Below, in pieces: positions 60,736-64,000 of a stretch of 64,000 nt of DNA. Both the position numbers and the translations under genes were made by a program. This DNA is from Acidimicrobiia bacterium. GTDB taxonomy: Bacteria > Acidobacteriota > Vicinamibacteria > Vicinamibacterales > UBA2999. Positions within the stretch are counted from its first letter, which is position 1. The number at the start of each line of letters is the position of its first letter. The stretch lies in assembly GCA_016871275.1 (NCBI GenBank), contig VFZG01000003.1, forward strand, positions 88,534 to 152,533, in the 5' to 3' direction. Under the pieces are notes generated by a model, which was not told the origin of the DNA, made no database searches, and saw only the letters and a program-made list of their open reading frames with translations.

Positions 60736-61155
60736 CGGACTTCGAGCGGCTGCTGCGCACGCTCAACGACGGCGGCGTCGAGTTCCTTCTGGTTGGCTAA
60801 CTCGCGGCCAACGCCCACGGTGCGATACGCACGACCCGTGATGTCGATGTGGTGTACGCTCGGACCGCCGAGCATTACCGTCGGACAGCCGCGGCGCTGC
60901 AGCCGCTGCACCCTTACCTGCGTGGCGCACCCCCGGGCCGGCGAACTCGACCTGCTCGGTGAAGTGGCCGGCGGCGGCAGCCATGAGGCGCTGCTGGTGA
61001 ACAGCCGCCGGCTGGAACTCTTCGGCACGCAGTGCTGGTAGGTGGACCTCGAGATGCTGATCAGACCGAAGCGAGCCGCCGGGCGGCCCAAGGACTTCGA
61101 GGCGCGCGCCGAACTCATCGCACTGCAAGAGGAACGCGACCGCCGGCCGAGCTGA
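60732..61155 (+). pseudogene. broken nucleotidyltransferase (DUF6036-like), module 1
   Basis: GTG at 60732 gives FERLLRTLNDGGVEFLLVG, then a TAA (60798-60800) at the expected Gly, then LAANAHGAIRTTRDVDVVYA with the DxD. Later GELDLLGEVAGGGSHEALLV appears in another frame, and a TAG (61039) precedes VDLEMLIRPKRAAGRPKDFE. Two stops and at least one frameshift or deletion (about 60930). Confidence 0.75.
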
Positions 61156-61213
61156 GGCGGCGACTGCAGGGCGTCGGCGCGTCGTCGATCCTCAGCGGAC
61201 CTACTCTCCGGCC

Positions 61214-61777
61214 TCAGCGCGTGTGCAGGTAGCGCTGAAACTGAAAGCGGTTTTCGAGCAGGCCAAGATCGGTGACGAACGCCGACGGCCCGATGGCCTC
61301 GACCTTGGCGACCAGCGTGGTCAACTGCCGCGCCTGCTGCGCTGCGTCGAATTCGCTCACGAAGTCGGCAATCGTGGTCACACGGGCGGTCCTCGGCACG
61401 CCGGCCGCCGCCGCCATGTCACCCAGACGCGTGCCCGCGCCGGTCGCTGTGGGAAATCCTCCGACCGAGAGCAGCGACTCGTTGTCGAACACCACGTGCA
61501 GCAGATTCGATGGGCGGTAGCGGGCGAGCGTTGAAAGGCCGCCAAGATTCATGAGCAGCGATCCATCACCATCGAAGACGACGACCGGGAGTGAAGGTTT
61601 GCTGAGCGCGATGCCGAGCCCGACGGACGAGGCCAGGCCCATGGCGTGCTGCAGATAGAAGAAGTTCGGCCGATGCCCGATCGACTGCACCTCCGCTGCG
61701 ACCGCGCCCATGATCGTGACCACCGCGCAGTCGGAGAGGCGATCGTAGACGGCGCGCAAGGCATCGATCCGCGTCAC
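61214..61777 (-). CDS. TPP-dependent decarboxylase, beta subunit (sulfopyruvate/phosphonopyruvate decarboxylase-like)
   Basis: 187 residues from a GTG that overlaps the alpha-subunit stop (GTGA). VVTIMGAVAAEVQSIGHRPN and VVVFDGDGSLLMNLGGLSTL form the TPP/Mg site (GDG...N). The split into two small subunits resembles sulfopyruvate decarboxylase ComD/ComE of coenzyme M synthesis and some phosphonopyruvate decarboxylases. The substrate cannot be fixed, since no phosphonate or sulfonate genes are adjacent. Confidence 0.75.
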   Translation of the reverse strand: MTRIDALRAVYDRLSDCAVVTIMGAVAAEVQSIGHRPNFFYLQHAMGLASSVGLGIALSKPSLPVVVFDGDGSLLMNLGGLSTLARYRPSNLLHVVFDNESLLSVGGFPTATGAGTRLGDMAAAAGVPRTARVTTIADFVSEFDAAQQARQLTTLVAKVEAIGPSAFVTDLGLLENRFQFQRYLHTR

Positions 61778-62289
61778 GCGTCCTCCCACATCAGGTCGCG
61801 CGTCAGCAGCAGCGCCACCGGGCGATTCGATGCATGGGCGAGTGTTTGCGCATCGCAAATCTGTCGCGCAACGCGCAACGGCTCGCTCAACCGCATCACC
61901 GGGATGCGCAGTGCGCTCAGCACGGCTTCGGTCACTGCGCCGCCCTCGGTCTGCCAGGGGTCGCGCTCGCCGAACGTGCCGCGATCGCTGATCAACATCA
62001 GCAGGGGCACGCGGTACAACTGCGCGCCCGACACGATGCCATTGATCGCCGCCAGAAAGCCGTGGTTCTGCATCAGCATCGCCGACCTGACGCCAGCCAG
62101 GTGCGCGCCCATCGAGATACCGACGCCTTCTTCCTCCTTTGCGAGCCGCACCAACGTGACGTCGGGGTCGTCGTCTGCGAGCCGGATCAGGTGGACGAGC
62201 CAGGTCTCCGGCAGCGCGGATATCAGTCGCACGCCGTTGGCCTTCAGCGCGTCGAAGACGAGCTGGGAGTTGGTTGCCGAGACCGGCAT
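61774..62289 (-). CDS. TPP-dependent decarboxylase, alpha subunit (sulfopyruvate/phosphonopyruvate decarboxylase-like)
   Basis: 171 residues forming the pyrimidine-binding half: VFDALKANGVRLISALPETW, VRLAKEEEGVGISMGAHLAG (catalytic Glu region) and SAMLMQNHGFLAAINGIVSG. It is first in a two-gene operon with the beta subunit. A TAACAT box lies 8 nt before the ATG with no ribosome-binding site. Thiamine diphosphate dependence follows from the fold. Confidence 0.75.
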   Translation of the reverse strand: MPVSATNSQLVFDALKANGVRLISALPETWLVHLIRLADDDPDVTLVRLAKEEEGVGISMGAHLAGVRSAMLMQNHGFLAAINGIVSGAQLYRVPLLMLISDRGTFGERDPWQTEGGAVTEAVLSALRIPVMRLSEPLRVARQICDAQTLAHASNRPVALLLTRDLMWEDA

Positions 62290-62297
62290 GGGCCGCG

Positions 62298-62303
62298 ATG
62301 TTA
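62298..62303 (-). promoter_or_regulatory. -10-like TAACAT before decarboxylase operon
   Basis: TAACAT at 62303-62298, 8 nt before the ATG at 62289. Confidence 0.35.
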
Positions 62304-62413
62304 TCGAAAAATGGGACCGTTGTGGGCTGCCGGCCAGCCGAGAACATGCTGGCGCGCGCCATTCTTCGCAGCTCGGCCGGGCCGCGCCATCGCGTCCCGG
62401 GTAGAATCGGCGA

Positions 62414-62623
62414 ATGCCACGGACTGGCGTTTCAGCGCGCGTGTTCCGCAGCGCCGATGAGGAGCAGCGGGCTGAACACGACTACTGGCGGGCGCTCAGC
62501 CCGGCCGATCGGCTCTCGATGATGTGGCAGCTGGCCATAGACGCCTGGGCGTTCACGGGGCAGTCAAGTGCTGAATCCCGACTTTCGCGAGCTCTTGTCC
62601 GCGTTCATCGACGGGAACGTTGA
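62414..62623 (+). CDS. small partner protein of nucleotidyltransferase (module 2)
   Basis: 69 residues: VSARVFRSADEEQRAEHDYW then RALSPADRLSMMWQLAIDAW. The YWRALSPADRL segment matches small proteins that precede nucleotidyltransferase-fold genes. It overlaps that gene by 56 bases in a different frame. Probably an antitoxin-like or accessory partner (inference). Confidence 0.6.
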   Translation: MPRTGVSARVFRSADEEQRAEHDYWRALSPADRLSMMWQLAIDAWAFTGQSSAESRLSRALVRVHRRER

Positions 62624-63017
62624 GTTCCTCGTCGTTGGCGGGTATGCGATGGCCGCCCACCAGCTGCCGCGCGCCACGAAGGACTTGGCCCTCTGGGTCC
62701 GGCCCAGTCCTGTGAACGCCCTCCGTGTGCTGCAGGCCCTGGATGTTTTTGGGGCTCCACGTCAGGGGTTGACTGAACACGACTTGAGCGTCGAAGGCAC
62801 GATCTACCAGGTCGGCGTTCCGCCGAATCGAGTCGATGTGATGACCACGGTTGATGGGGTGGCGTTCGACCACGCGTGGCGCGACCGCATGGTCGTCGCC
62901 ATCGACGGGCTCCGGGTCCCCATCATCGGGCGGGCACACCTCGTGCTCAACAAGCGCACGGTGGGTCGCCCGCAGGATTTGCTGGACGCCGATCTGCTCG
63001 AAGCGGACGAGGGATAG
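62568..63017 (+). CDS. nucleotidyltransferase-fold protein with altered catalytic Asp (module 2)
   Basis: 149 residues: LLSAFIDGNVEFLVVGGYAM then AAHQLPRATKDLALWVRPSP. The family motif is GG...PRATKDxDLWV; here the second Asp of DxD is Ala (KDLALWV), so catalysis may be lost. The rest (VDVMTTVDGVAFDHAW, GLRVPIIGRAHLVLNKRTVG, RPQDLLDADLLE) is full-length. It overlaps its partner gene. Related proteins act in toxin-antitoxin type systems. Confidence 0.75.
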   Translation: MLNPDFRELLSAFIDGNVEFLVVGGYAMAAHQLPRATKDLALWVRPSPVNALRVLQALDVFGAPRQGLTEHDLSVEGTIYQVGVPPNRVDVMTTVDGVAFDHAWRDRMVVAIDGLRVPIIGRAHLVLNKRTVGRPQDLLDADLLEADEG

Positions 63018-63090
63018 AGGGACCGTTCACGGTAGCGCAAAGCCACGATGCTGCTACCGGACACGTGGTGGCGTATGATTGTGCTCGCTC

Positions 63091-63267
63091 ATGCCGGCGC
63101 CTGTTCCGCCGCGACCGGCCGACACGTCGATCGAAGCCGAGCGCGTGCAGATCGATCTCATTCGCGGGGCGCCCGTGTCCCGGCGTCTGCACATCGCGTG
63201 GTCGTTGTCGGCCACCGTAATCGGTTTGGCCCGCCAGGCACCGGCGCGAGCGCGCCCGCTCCACGCC
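63091..63267 (+). pseudogene. truncated nucleotidyltransferase partner (module 3)
   Basis: ATG opens MPAPVPPRPADTSIEAERVQ then IDLIRGAPVSRRLHIAWSLS and ATVIGLARQAP. The PADTSxEAxRVQ...SRRLxLAxSLSATVI text is a known type of small protein encoded beside nucleotidyltransferases, normally about 90-100 residues. Here the end is missing and the frame runs on into the next gene. Confidence 0.6.
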
Positions 63268-63865
63268 ATGACTGAAGGAGACCTGGTAGCTGCGCTACAG
63301 CCGGTGGCGGCGGGCGGGCGCGTACTACGTGCCGATCGGACAGATGCGGACTGCAGCCGTCGAGCGGCGATCGTTCACCCTCATATACGTCGCGACGATG
63401 TTCAAAGTCGATGTGTTCGTGTCGAGGGGGCGCCCCTTCGACCGGTCGGCCGCGGAGCGCGCTCGACCTCAAACGATCGGCGACCACACCGACACTCCAT
63501 GCCTCGTCGCCTCGGCCGAGGATACGATTCTCGCCAGGCTCGAATGGTTTCGACGTGGCGGTGAGACCTCCGAACGGCAGTGGTGGGACATTGCCGGCGT
63601 GCTCAGAGTCGGGACCGACATCGAAGGCGATTACCTGCGCCGGTGGGCCGAGGCCCTCGGCGTGACGGACCTGCTGCAGCGCGCCTTTGCCGACGCGGGC
63701 AGCTCGCCTTGCCGCAAGGTGGTCACGGGATCGACAGAAGCGGCGCGCCGGGCCGGCACGAAGCAGGTGAGCCGCGCGACCGAGGACTCGCACCGACGAA
63801 GGGCCCCGTCGAGCGCCAGCAGCCCTCGCGACAGCCGGTCTACGTCCGAGCCCCCGGCGGCTTAG
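63268..63865 (+). pseudogene. nucleotidyltransferase with N-terminal catalytic part deleted (module 3)
   Basis: The ATG at 63268 gives TEGDLVAALQPV, then about 60-70 residues including the GGS and DxD motif are absent. The frame shifts and the C-terminal part resumes as VPIGQMRTAAVERRSFTLIY, VATMFKVDVFVSRGRPFDRS, SAEDTILARLEWFRRGGETS and VTDLLQRAFADAG. An internal deletion with frameshift near 63312-63330 makes it non-functional. Confidence 0.7.
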
Positions 63866-64000
63866 CGGCCAGGGCCGGCCAACACGCGTGTCGAGGTGGA
63901 CGGCGTGAACGTCCAGTCCTGCGCGTAGATCCCCGGGATGAGCACGACGTTCGAGACGTACGCCATGTCCACGATCAGGTCCGAGTGGACGCGGCGCACG
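63862..64000 (-). CDS. C-terminal end of an unidentified protein, cut by window
   Basis: On the minus strand a frame is open from the window edge to the TAA at 63864-63862. It reads VRRVHSDLIVDMAYVSNVVL then IPGIYAQDWTFTPSTSTRVL. Only about 45 residues are visible; I cannot name the family. Confidence 0.4.
   Translation of the reverse strand, partial: VRRVHSDLIVDMAYVSNVVLIPGIYAQDWTFTPSTSTRVLAGPGR

Noticed and set aside
60798..60800. In-frame stop in the module 1 nucleotidyltransferase as recoding
   Set aside because: It is TAA, followed by a frameshift and a further TAG.

Overview
The window is high-GC bacterial chromosome, densely coded on both strands. No rRNA or tRNA gene was seen. The gene set fits a Gram-negative, probably aerobic heterotroph. 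It has an Oar-like TonB-dependent receptor end, an ExbB/ExbD/TonB set, lptD, dTDP-sugar genes, a membrane pyrophosphatase, several secreted peptidases and cytochrome c/copper-monooxygenase fusions. That mix is most like Acidobacteriota of the Vicinamibacteria type. This placement is inferred from gene content only.

Layout. 1-5.2 kb: receptor C-terminus, a secreted TPR protein and a minus-strand tonB-exbB-exbD-exbD operon with a recognisable promoter. 5.6-13.6 kb: a possible seven-gene minus-strand operon tgt-yajC-secD-secF-uppP-DUF502-hppA, divergent from ddl. 14.7-16.2 kb: a secreted TPR-like protein, then a gene-poor stretch with two tiny Lys/Ala peptide genes. 16.3-28 kb: HEAT/cyclophilin lipoprotein, menC, a deoxynucleoside kinase, accD-folC-lptD, two nucleotide-sugar enzymes and a radical SAM protein. 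27.6-36 kb: M20 peptidase, thiC with a TPP riboswitch, hrpB, M1 and M23 peptidases. 36-46.7 kb: three cytochrome c/Cu-monooxygenase fusions with two paralogous secreted partners, two redox proteins and an M28 peptidase. 46.9-55.6 kb: housekeeping and catabolic genes (rlmI, rpiB, glyA, dinG-like, yggS-like, hutI, cyclodeaminase). 55.6-64 kb: a loose accessory region with gene remnants, a sulfatase, a two-subunit TPP decarboxylase and three decaying nucleotidyltransferase modules.

Highlights. (1) At 56739-57287 an AhpD-like peroxidase-family gene has an in-frame UGA exactly where the second cysteine of the CxxC motif belongs. It is followed at once by a hairpin whose GGGUCU loop begins 17 nt after the UGA, as in bacterial SECIS elements. 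This is a strong selenoprotein candidate. (2) Twin micro-ORFs of 14 and 15 residues made of AKK repeats lie behind a good promoter, each followed by a hairpin terminator. (3) Many transcription units have a -10-like box 6-10 nt before the start codon and no Shine-Dalgarno sequence, implying leaderless mRNAs. Four divergent gene pairs appear to share one symmetric -10 box. (4) Several families of short dispersed repeats sit in spacers and supply start codons, stop codons or terminal codons to the adjoining genes.
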